A stretch of DNA of 14,778 bases. Origin: an uncultured Prevotella sp. GTDB taxonomy: Bacteria > Bacteroidota > Bacteroidia > Bacteroidales > Bacteroidaceae. How positions within the stretch are numbered: position 1 is the first letter of the stretch; every line of letters begins with the position of its first letter. Below are positions 7,040 through 13,145 of the stretch, piece by piece. Made by a program: the position numbers and the translations under genes. The stretch covers positions 1 through 14,778 of the forward strand of contig CAKQEI010000063.1 of NCBI GenBank assembly GCA_934230115.1, read 5' to 3'. Below the pieces are notes generated by a model. That model did not search any database, was not told where the DNA came from, and worked only from the letters and a program-made list of their open reading frames with translations.

Positions 7040-7903
7040 ATGAGACAACTGAAAATCACGAAATCGATAACCAATCGAGAGAATGCCTCTCTCGATAAGT
7101 ACTTGCAGGAGATTGGACATGAAGAGCTAATCTCTGTGGAAGAAGAGGTGGAGTTGGCACGACGTATAAAGAAGGGTGACCGCAAGGCGTTGGAAAAACT
7201 CACCAAGGCCAACTTGCGCTTTGTTGTCTCTGTTGCCAAGCAATACCAAAACCAAGGTTTGTCGTTGCCCGACCTCATCAATGAGGGAAACATCGGACTG
7301 CTGAAGGCAGCCGAGAAGTTCGACGAAACACGCGGCTTTAAGTTCATCAGCTATGCCGTGTGGTGGATTAGACAGAGCATATTGCAGGCCATTGCAGAGC
7401 AGAGCCGAGTTGTAAGACTGCCACTCAACCAGGTGGGAAGTGTGAATAAGATAAACCGCATACTCAACCAGTTTGAGCAGGAAAACGAGCGACGTCCGAG
7501 CATCGACGAGATAGCCGACAAGACCGACATTCCGCACGACAAAATTGAGGATGCGCTTAAGGTGAACACTCATCAGGTGTCGGTGGACGCTCCTGTATCG
7601 GATAGCGACTCTACAAGCATGATTGACTTCATGCAAAGCGACTCGGAGCCAGAGACCGACTCGGAACTCGTCATGGAGTCATTGCGCGAAGAGATTGCCG
7701 CTGCCTTAAATGTACTGAACGAACGCGAGCGCAATGTAATAGAAGCCTTCTATGGCATAAACCAACCTGAGCGCACTATGGAGGAAATAGGCAAAAGGTA
7801 TGGACTCACTCGCGAGCGCGTGCGCCAGATACGCGAAAAGGCTATACGCAAGCTGAAGCAGAACACCAATAACAAAATGCTTAAGGCTTATTTGGGAAAA
7901 TAA
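7040..7903 (+). CDS. rpoD: Primary sigma factor, Bacteroidetes sigma-ABfr type (RpoD/SigA)
   Basis: A 287-residue housekeeping sigma factor that directs RNA polymerase to TAnnTTTG promoters such as those seen in this window. Region 1.2 is at about 17-50 (SLDKYLQEIGHEELIS); region 2 at 52-122 (LRFVVSVAKQYQNQGLSLPD, GFKFISYAVWWIRQSI); region 3 at 123-205; region 4 at 212-287, with the -35-type helix-turn-helix TMEEIGKRYGLTRERVRQI at 246-264. Region 1.1 is absent, normal for this phylum. FISYAVWWIRQSI differs from the usual FSTYATWWIRQAI, also a feature of the Bacteroidetes factor. It begins a run of plus-strand genes, with 16 bases to the next one, so some of its transcript may read into them. 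Confidence 0.96.
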   Translation: MRQLKITKSITNRENASLDKYLQEIGHEELISVEEEVELARRIKKGDRKALEKLTKANLRFVVSVAKQYQNQGLSLPDLINEGNIGLLKAAEKFDETRGFKFISYAVWWIRQSILQAIAEQSRVVRLPLNQVGSVNKINRILNQFEQENERRPSIDEIADKTDIPHDKIEDALKVNTHQVSVDAPVSDSDSTSMIDFMQSDSEPETDSELVMESLREEIAAALNVLNERERNVIEAFYGINQPERTMEEIGKRYGLTRERVRQIREKAIRKLKQNTNNKMLKAYLGK

Positions 7904-7919
7904 AAACAAAACATAATAA

Positions 7920-8399
7920 ATGCAACAAGCAAAGAAAATGAAGTTACGCTTATACTTAGCTTTGGCGGCTATGCTGCTGCCCTCTCTGATGTTTGCCGCA
8001 CAAAAGAATGTGCCGCTCTATGTATGCGGATTGGCTACATCATTCAACGACTCTACCGTCTACTTCACGGAGATACAGAAGATTGACTCTGCTTACGTCG
8101 ACAGCAAGACGGGGTTTCTCTATGGCCGCGACAGTTATTCCTACCAGTTGCGCGAGCAAATGCAAAAACAGGGTTTGAGCCATGCCACCTGCATCACATT
8201 CTTTGCCAAGGACAAGAAGGACATCGACAAGAAATATGCGGCTTTCAAGAAACGCTATGCCACAAAGGGACGCTACAATGTGAAATATCTCACAACGGCT
8301 GAGTTCAACTTCTCTCCCATCATTCCTGATGAGAGCGAAATGAAGGATGCACCACGTCAGAAGAAAGCTAAGAAGCTTAAGAAAGCCAAGAATAAATAA
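7920..8399 (+). CDS. Small exported protein of unknown function, Lys-rich tail
   Basis: I do not recognise a family. The 159-residue product has an N-terminal signal peptide: basic MQQAKKMKLR, hydrophobic LYLALAAMLLPSLM, and a likely signal peptidase I site at FAA-QKN (near residue 27). The mature part has an aromatic- and serine-rich middle (YVCGLATSFNDSTVYFTEIQ), one cysteine pair candidate (Cys36 and Cys91 approximately), and a very basic end (RQKKAKKLKKAKNK). A second ATG at 7938 (MKLRLYLAL) would give a more compact signal peptide. It starts 16 bases after rpoD and its stop codon directly abuts the ATG of the kinase-like gene, so it is co-translated with that gene and may be part of the same system, as a substrate or an envelope component. 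Confidence 0.8.
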   Translation: MQQAKKMKLRLYLALAAMLLPSLMFAAQKNVPLYVCGLATSFNDSTVYFTEIQKIDSAYVDSKTGFLYGRDSYSYQLREQMQKQGLSHATCITFFAKDKKDIDKKYAAFKKRYATKGRYNVKYLTTAEFNFSPIIPDESEMKDAPRQKKAKKLKKAKNK

Positions 8400-9350
8400 A
8401 TGGACAACAAACACATTTTCTGCATAGCAGAACTTCTACTGAAGGTCGAGTTTGCCCAAAATGGACAAAACGACATCAGCTTGCTGCCGTCATTCGAACC
8501 TTTCCGTGTGAAAGAGGACAATGACGGTTGTCTTGTATATGGCAATGGCGAAAAATGCAATGCTTACAATAACGCCTTGTTCACTCTGTTGGTAGACGAC
8601 AATATAAAGCCTATTGACAAGACCGAACGTACGCGAATAGACGTTTTCGACACTGGCAACGGACTAACGGCTGTAGATGCTCTTGCTGACGGTGGCTATC
8701 AGTTTCTCATGAAAGACATCGAAGGACACAGTTGCTGTATGCTGCAAACCAACAACGACTTCACCAAGGCCGTATGCGCCCTTAATGGCACATACGGGAT
8801 GCGACGCTTCGGACTGAACAATGCTCTGATGATGCTCTACGCTTTCCGCGGAAGCTTCTTTAAGACTCTGCTTATCCATGCCTCAACAGTAAGAAACAAT
8901 GGCTACGGATATGCCTTTACAGCCAAAAGCGGTACGGGCAAAAGCACACACACTGCTCTATGGATGCAGCATATCGAAGGTTGCGACCTTATGAACGACG
9001 ACAATCCTGTAGTAAGGGTGGTAGACGGCAAAGCCATGATCTACGGAAGTCCTTGGAGCGGGAAGACTCCCTGCTACCGCAATATCAAGGCACCGCTTGC
9101 TGCCATAACCAAGATTGAGCGTGCTCATGAAAACAGAGTGGAAAGGGTGAAACCAACCATTGCTTTCACTATCATCCTGCCTGCATGCTCGTCGATGAAA
9201 TGGGACAAGACTGTATACAGCAACACCTACGACACCGTGATTAGCCTTATCACTGTCCTGCCATCAGTAAACATCCTATATTGTCGACCGGACGAGGAGG
9301 CTGCAAGAGTGTGTTATGAGGCCATAGGCATAAAAAAGCCAGCAACATAA
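8400..9350 (+). CDS. HPr kinase-like protein (HprK/PEPCK-fold P-loop kinase)
   Basis: A 316-residue protein whose C-terminal half follows the HPr kinase/phosphorylase pattern: LLIHASTV (157-164), a Walker A-type loop AKSGTGKSTHTALW (175-188), the LMNDDNPVV segment with paired Asp200-Asp201 that matches the metal-binding VADD of HprK, and GSPWSGKTP (216-224). The first 150 residues are not recognised. There is no phosphotransferase-system HPr gene nearby, so HPr is not the presumed substrate; related HprK-like kinases in peptide clusters phosphorylate a peptide or small protein. No signal peptide, so it is cytoplasmic. It abuts the exported protein upstream (no gap) and is 11 bases from the peptidase-like gene, in a block that also has a PqqD-like protein. 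Confidence 0.75.
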   Translation: MDNKHIFCIAELLLKVEFAQNGQNDISLLPSFEPFRVKEDNDGCLVYGNGEKCNAYNNALFTLLVDDNIKPIDKTERTRIDVFDTGNGLTAVDALADGGYQFLMKDIEGHSCCMLQTNNDFTKAVCALNGTYGMRRFGLNNALMMLYAFRGSFFKTLLIHASTVRNNGYGYAFTAKSGTGKSTHTALWMQHIEGCDLMNDDNPVVRVVDGKAMIYGSPWSGKTPCYRNIKAPLAAITKIERAHENRVERVKPTIAFTIILPACSSMKWDKTVYSNTYDTVISLITVLPSVNILYCRPDEEAARVCYEAIGIKKPAT

Positions 9351-9361
9351 ACGACAGAACT

Positions 9362-9832
9362 ATGACACAAGACAACATTGAAGTGAAGAAGAAGGAATTT
9401 GCCAACGAAATTATCATCCCTGAGATTATTGCCATGCTCAACAGTGGTCATAGCGTGACTCTCGGACTGCGAGGCTACAGTATGCGTCCCTTCCTTGAAG
9501 ACCGACGCGACAAGGCTCTACTAAGAAAGCCTACAGCAATAACCGTAGGAGATGTGGTGCTTGCAGAGATTTCGCCCAAACGATATGTCCTACACCGCAT
9601 TATCAGCATCAATGAAGACAATATAACACTACGTGGCGACGGCAACCTGAACACAGAGCATTGCAGGCGCGAGAACATACATGGCATAGCTGAAGGATTC
9701 TACCGCAAGGGAAGAAACAAACTCGACTCTACATCAAGCAGAAAATGGAAGGTATATTCGATGATTTGGACTCGACTGCTTCCTATCAGACGATATCTGC
9801 TGTTTGCCTACAGAAAGCTATGGAGACTATAG
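9362..9832 (+). CDS. S24/S26-type signal-peptidase-like protein
   Basis: A 156-residue protein with the core of the signal peptidase I/LexA superfamily. LRGYSMRPFL (36-45) is the GxSMxP box with nucleophile Ser40; TVGDVVLAEI (61-70) and YVLHRIISI (75-83) form the next box, with His78 where bacterial signal peptidases have lysine, as in the Ser-His type of archaeal and ER enzymes; RGDGN (91-95) matches the GDN box. There is no N-terminal membrane anchor. The C-terminus is basic and amphipathic (WTRLLPIRRYLLFAYRKLWRL) and could contact the membrane. In Bacteroidetes such small peptidase-like genes recur next to PqqD-like genes. It probably cleaves a leader or precursor in the cytoplasm, but this is inference, and it could be catalytically inactive. 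Confidence 0.8.
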   Translation: MTQDNIEVKKKEFANEIIIPEIIAMLNSGHSVTLGLRGYSMRPFLEDRRDKALLRKPTAITVGDVVLAEISPKRYVLHRIISINEDNITLRGDGNLNTEHCRRENIHGIAEGFYRKGRNKLDSTSSRKWKVYSMIWTRLLPIRRYLLFAYRKLWRL

Positions 9833-9904
9833 GGATTATAAAATAAAGGGGAAAGCCCCAATCACCTATATTATTCAACTAAATCAATAAAAACCAGACA
9901 AGAA

Positions 9905-10171
9905 ATGAAAATCAAAAAAGGATTTGTACTAAGAAATGTCTGCGGTGAAAACATTATTGTAGCCGAAGGCAAGGAGAATATCGATTTCACCAAGATTATA
10001 AGCATGAACGAGAGTTCGGCGTATCTGTGGAAGAATGTAGAGGGCAAGGAGTTTACAGCAGAAGACCTGTGCCATTTGCTCACATCAGAATATGATGTGG
10101 CTGAAGACGTTGCCCTAAAAGACGCACAAGCCATTGCCAACGAATGGATAAACGCTGGCATTGCTGAATAA
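9905..10171 (+). CDS. PqqD-like peptide-binding protein (RRE-type)
   Basis: An 88-residue protein of the PqqD family, small winged-helix proteins that bind the leader of ribosomally made peptides and present it to modifying enzymes. The pattern is typical: a short beta region (GFVLRNVCGENIIVAEG, 6-22), the MNESSAYLWKNVEGKEFTAE helix region (36-55), then DLCHLLTSEYDVAEDVALKD and a last helix ending in WINAGIAE. No modifying radical SAM or cyclodehydratase gene is in the window. It is 72 bases after the peptidase-like gene; that gap has a weak GGGG/CCCC hairpin (9848-9859) and no promoter match. It is the last gene of the series, which ends at the hairpin 10193-10232. Confidence 0.85.
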   Translation: MKIKKGFVLRNVCGENIIVAEGKENIDFTKIISMNESSAYLWKNVEGKEFTAEDLCHLLTSEYDVAEDVALKDAQAIANEWINAGIAE

Positions 10172-10192
10172 AAAACAAATTGCGGATTAAGA

Positions 10193-10232
10193 AATTAGGG
10201 GGTCGAGTGTTTTCTACTCGGCCCCCCTAATT
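10193..10232. terminator. Hairpin between the convergent PqqD-like and biotin carrier genes
   Basis: AATTAGGGGG and CGAG (10193-10207) pair with CTCG and CCCCCTAATT (10217-10232), with a small internal mismatch and a loop of about nine bases. It lies between two convergent genes and should stop both transcripts, although neither side has a long U tract. Confidence 0.65.
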
Positions 10233-10247
10233 GTATAGATATAAAAA

Positions 10248-10673
10248 TTATTCAATAACAACAAGCGGAGAATCCTCAAGCACACTCTCGCCCTGCTTTA
10301 CGCAGATAGCAGTAACCTTGCCATCCTTCTCTGCCTCGATGTTGTTGGCCATCTTCATAGCCTCAAGTACAAGCACTGTGTCGCCTGCCTTCACCTCGTC
10401 GCCCACAGCAACCTTTATCTCGGTCACTACACCAGGCAGCGGAGCCTTGACGGCATTGGCAGTATTCACATTGGCAGCACTTGTAGTCTCGCCTTCCTCA
10501 GCAGCAGCTGTTGGCTGACCAAGCACAACCTTCTTCTTCTCAGGCTCTGCCTCCTGCTCCATCTCGACCTTGAAAGCCTCGCCGTTTACGTTTACACTGG
10601 CGATATTGCCCTCAACATCCTCAATCTGGACCTTATACTCCTGTCCGTCGATTGTATATTTAAATTCCTTCAT
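10248..10673 (-). CDS. mmdC: Biotin carboxyl carrier protein of a methylmalonyl-CoA decarboxylase-type complex
   Basis: A 141-residue biotin carrier (gamma subunit). The C-terminal biotinyl domain (about 75-141) has VKAPLPGVVTEIKVAVGDEV and the biotin site EAMKM with Lys107. The domain is joined by an Ala/Glu/Thr-rich flexible linker (about 52-74) to an N-terminal segment (MKEFKYTIDGQEYKVQIEDV). The carrier moves a carboxyl group between the carboxyltransferase encoded upstream (10941-12506) and a second partner. In sodium-pump decarboxylases that partner is the membrane beta subunit; in acyl-CoA carboxylases it is biotin carboxylase. Neither is found here. It follows the 51-codon gene by 10 bases and is the last gene of its operon. 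Confidence 0.9.
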   Translation of the reverse strand: MKEFKYTIDGQEYKVQIEDVEGNIASVNVNGEAFKVEMEQEAEPEKKKVVLGQPTAAAEEGETTSAANVNTANAVKAPLPGVVTEIKVAVGDEVKAGDTVLVLEAMKMANNIEAEKDGKVTAICVKQGESVLEDSPLVVIE

Positions 10674-10683
10674 TTCTTTGTAA

Positions 10684-10839
10684 TTACGGTTTTGCTGTTA
10701 AACTCAAGAACTTAGCGTTCCACATGGTCTGGCGCGGCTTGATTGTTATGAAGCCCGGCTCCTTGTCATGAACGTTGTTGCCCTGATACTCATAAAGAGC
10801 CATGGCAATGGCAGCATAGATATTCTTATCCACTTTCAC
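10684..10839 (-). CDS. Small decarboxylase subunit resembling the soluble tail of OadG/MmdD or MmdE
   Basis: An unlisted short gene of 51 codons, starting at GTG 10839 (or GTG 10833), since the frame has a stop 24 bases upstream of GTG 10839 and no ATG between. The product reads VKVDKNIYAAIAMALYEYQG, then NNVHDKEPGFITIKPRQTMW, then NAKFLSLTAKP. The AAIAMALYEYQG helix followed by an ITIK strand and a W-containing end matches the C-terminal tail of delta subunits of sodium-pump decarboxylases. Veillonella's epsilon subunit (MmdE, 55 residues) is a free-standing copy of that tail. It has no membrane segment. It sits between the carboxyltransferase and biotin carrier genes, exactly where a delta or epsilon subunit is expected, and likely stabilises the complex. 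Confidence 0.75.
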   Translation of the reverse strand: MKVDKNIYAAIAMALYEYQGNNVHDKEPGFITIKPRQTMWNAKFLSLTAKP

Positions 10840-10853
10840 TATTATTATTAATG

Positions 10854-10930
10854 TTAAGTGTTAAGTGTTAAATGTTAAATCAATATTGTCTTGTCGGCCA
10901 ATGCAATTTAACATTTAACATTCAACATTT
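10854..10930. repeat. Inverted array of TTAAATG-type heptamers inside the decarboxylase operon
   Basis: The left arm (10854-10880) is TTAAGTG, TTAAGTG, TTAAATG, TTAAAT in tandem; the right arm (10906-10930) is its inverse (ATTTAAC, ATTTAAC, ATTCAAC, ATTT). The inner 15 bases of each arm pair perfectly, and the remaining pairs are mostly saved by G-U. The loop is 25 bases. The element fills the space between the carboxyltransferase stop and the small gene, so it is transcribed within the operon. Confidence 0.75.
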
Positions 10931-10940
10931 CTCATTGTTA

Positions 10941-12506
10941 TTACATCGGCATACAACCATGCTTCTTGGCTGGCAACTGCTGACGCTTTGTAGCAAGCTG
11001 AGCCAAACCACGGCAAATGCGGAAACGAGTGTTGCGCGGCTCGATAACGTCGTCGATATAACCGTATGAAGCAGCCTCGTAAGGATTGGCAAACTTCTCG
11101 GTGTACTCCTCTTCCTTCTCAGCGAGGAATGCCTTAACGTCTTCGCCTGCTTCCTTCTTAGCCTTGGCTTCCTTGCCACAGAGAATTGCAACGGCACCAC
11201 TGGCACCCATAACAGCAATCTCAGATGAAGGCCAAGCAAAGTTAAGGTCGGAGCGAAGCTGCTTGCAACCCATCACGATGTGTGAACCACCATAGCTCTT
11301 GCGCAAAGTGATGGTAATCTTAGGAACAGTAGCCTCGCCGTAGGCATAAAGCAACTGAGCACCGTGCTGGATAACAGCATTATACTCCTGACCTGTGCCC
11401 GGAAGGAAACCTGGCACGTCGACAAGCGACACGATAGGAATGTTGAAAGCATCGCAGAAACGAACGAAACGTGCTGCCTTGCGGCTTGCGTTCACGTCGA
11501 GAACACCTGCATAAGCAGCAGGCTGGTTGGCTACGATACCAACGCTCTGGCCATTGAAACGAGCGAAACCGATGATGATGTTCTTGGCAAACTTAGGCTG
11601 AATCTCGAAGAACTCGCCATTGTCGGTAACGGCACCAATAACCTTATACATGTCGTATGCCTTGTTGGGATCGTCAGGAATAATCTCGTTGAGCGAATCC
11701 TCCATACGGTTGATAGGGTCGTTGCACTCTACGCGCGGTGCCTCCTCGGTGTTGTTGCTCGGGATGAAAGAGAGCAGGCTCTTAATCATCTCGATAGCCT
11801 CTTCCTCGGTCTTAGCAGCAAAATGAGTAACACCACTCTTAGTAGCGTGAACAGACGCGCCACCAAGATGCTCGGCATCGATTTCCTCGCCAGTAACGGT
11901 CTTCACTACCTTAGGACCAGTGAGGAACATGTAGGAAGTCTGCTCCTTCATGATGATGAAGTCGGTAAGGGCAGGTGAGTAAACAGCACCACCTGCACAC
12001 GGACCCATGATTGCAGAAATCTGCGGAATGACACCCGAAGCAAGGATGTTGCGCTCGAAAATCTCGCCATAGCCGGCAAGAGCACAGATGCCTTCCTGAA
12101 TACGTGCACCACCCGAGTCGTTCATGCAGATGACAGGTGCGCCCATAGTCATGGCCATGTCCATAACCTTGCAGATCTTCTGTGCCATTGTCTCAGAGAG
12201 AGAACCACCGTTCACAGTGAAGTCCTGAGCATATACATATACCAATCGGCCACCAATAGTCGCGCTTCCAGCAACCACACCATCGCCATAGTAGTGCTTC
12301 TTGTCCATGCCGAAGTTGGTGCAACGATGCTTCTTGAACATGTCATACTCCTCGAACGAACCTTCGTCTACGAGCATCTCGATGCGCTCACGTGCGGTGT
12401 ATTTGCCGCGTGCGTGCTGCTTCTCGATAGCCTTCTCGCCACCGCCAAGACGTGCTTGCTCACGCTTTGCGACCAATTCTTTGATTTTTTCTACTTGTTT
12501 GCTCAT
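10941..12506 (-). CDS. mmdA: Carboxyltransferase (alpha) subunit, methylmalonyl-CoA decarboxylase / propionyl-CoA carboxylase type
   Basis: A 521-residue crotonase-fold carboxyltransferase that moves CO2 between an acyl-CoA (methylmalonyl-CoA or propionyl-CoA) and carrier-bound biotin. Visible landmarks: LGGGEKAIEKQHARGKYTAR (20-39), RIEMLVDEGSFEEY (41-54), the first oxyanion-hole region MNDSGGARIQEG (128-139), GPCAGGAVYSPALTDF (168-183), and in the second half DVPGFLPGTGQEYNAVIQHG, RKSYGGSHIVMG and AWPSSEIAVMGASGAV. Length is normal. The neighbours (small delta/epsilon-like subunit, biotin carrier) suggest a decarboxylase used in propionate production from succinate, normal in Prevotella and Bacteroides. 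The substrate cannot be settled from sequence alone. The promoter lies about 45 bases upstream. Confidence 0.92.
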   Translation of the reverse strand: MSKQVEKIKELVAKREQARLGGGEKAIEKQHARGKYTARERIEMLVDEGSFEEYDMFKKHRCTNFGMDKKHYYGDGVVAGSATIGGRLVYVYAQDFTVNGGSLSETMAQKICKVMDMAMTMGAPVICMNDSGGARIQEGICALAGYGEIFERNILASGVIPQISAIMGPCAGGAVYSPALTDFIIMKEQTSYMFLTGPKVVKTVTGEEIDAEHLGGASVHATKSGVTHFAAKTEEEAIEMIKSLLSFIPSNNTEEAPRVECNDPINRMEDSLNEIIPDDPNKAYDMYKVIGAVTDNGEFFEIQPKFAKNIIIGFARFNGQSVGIVANQPAAYAGVLDVNASRKAARFVRFCDAFNIPIVSLVDVPGFLPGTGQEYNAVIQHGAQLLYAYGEATVPKITITLRKSYGGSHIVMGCKQLRSDLNFAWPSSEIAVMGASGAVAILCGKEAKAKKEAGEDVKAFLAEKEEEYTEKFANPYEAASYGYIDDVIEPRNTRFRICRGLAQLATKRQQLPAKKHGCMPM

Positions 12507-12550
12507 ATTTAAATATGTATTATATATATGTTTCTTCGCATTATTCCGTG

Positions 12551-12558
12551 CAAAATTA
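12551..12558 (-). promoter_or_regulatory. -7 promoter element of the decarboxylase operon
   Basis: TAATTTTG on the minus strand fits TAnnTTTG. A TTTC lies 20 bases upstream at the -33 position, as in rnpB. The -7 element is 45 bases from the mmdA ATG, giving a leader of about 40 bases that is almost all A and T. Confidence 0.65.
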
Positions 12559-12635
12559 CGAAAAAAAAAGGAAAGCGTGAAACTATTAGAACTATTTAAT
12601 TCAGTAAAAATAAGAAAGAAGGGGCATTCCTCTCA

Positions 12636-13115
12636 CTACTCCATGCTTGAATCGACAAACGACAGTGGCATGAGGTCTTTTATTGACGGCACACAATACA
12701 CCCCACGCTTGCCGTAAAGCATTATGCGTATAGGTTTTTTATACCGGTCTTCAATGCCGAGTATCACCTGACGGCAAGCTCCACACGGACTTACCGGCTC
12801 TTCGAGCAAACCATTGTCGTTGCGGGCCGCAATGGCAAGAGCCGTCACGTGTTGGTCGGGGTAGTTGGCCTGTGCGGCAAATATCGCAGTACGCTCTGCA
12901 CACAATCCCGATGGGAACGCGGCATTCTCCTGATTAGCTCCTATCACAATGTTGCCGTCGGCAAGGCGTAAGGCGGCTCCCACATAGAAGTGGCTGTATA
13001 CTGCATAGGCATTGTCAGTAGCCTTAAGAGCACGCTCCACCAACTCGCGGTCTTCAATAGACAGTTCATCAAGTTGGCAGTGGGTGATGCAGATGTTGAG
13101 GTTGATTTGCTTCAT
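12636..13115 (-). CDS. cdd: Cytidine deaminase
   Basis: A 159-residue zinc enzyme that deaminates cytidine and deoxycytidine to uridine and deoxyuridine in pyrimidine salvage. The zinc site is Cys72 with catalytic Glu74 (LCAERTAI, 71-78), then Cys111 and Cys114 (PCGACRQV, 110-117). The substrate-binding NQENAAFPSG (61-70) and the AVYSHFYVGAAL segment (38-49) are as expected for homotetrameric or dimeric Cdd. Length is usual for Bacteroidetes. The gene begins 30 bases after the lipoprotein stop, so it is probably in the same transcript. No clear promoter lies between them, and I see no strong terminator after it. Confidence 0.94.
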   Translation of the reverse strand: MKQINLNICITHCQLDELSIEDRELVERALKATDNAYAVYSHFYVGAALRLADGNIVIGANQENAAFPSGLCAERTAIFAAQANYPDQHVTALAIAARNDNGLLEEPVSPCGACRQVILGIEDRYKKPIRIMLYGKRGVYCVPSIKDLMPLSFVDSSME

Positions 13116-13145
13116 ATCTATTTAAGATTATATGTTTTTACATTA

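Noticed and set aside
9848..9859. GGGG/CCCC hairpin between the peptidase-like and PqqD-like genes as a terminator
   Set aside because: Four base pairs with no U tract is too weak; the genes are probably on one transcript.
10854..10930. CRISPR array
   Set aside because: The units are 7 bases in direct tandem with an inverted partner, without spacers or cas genes.
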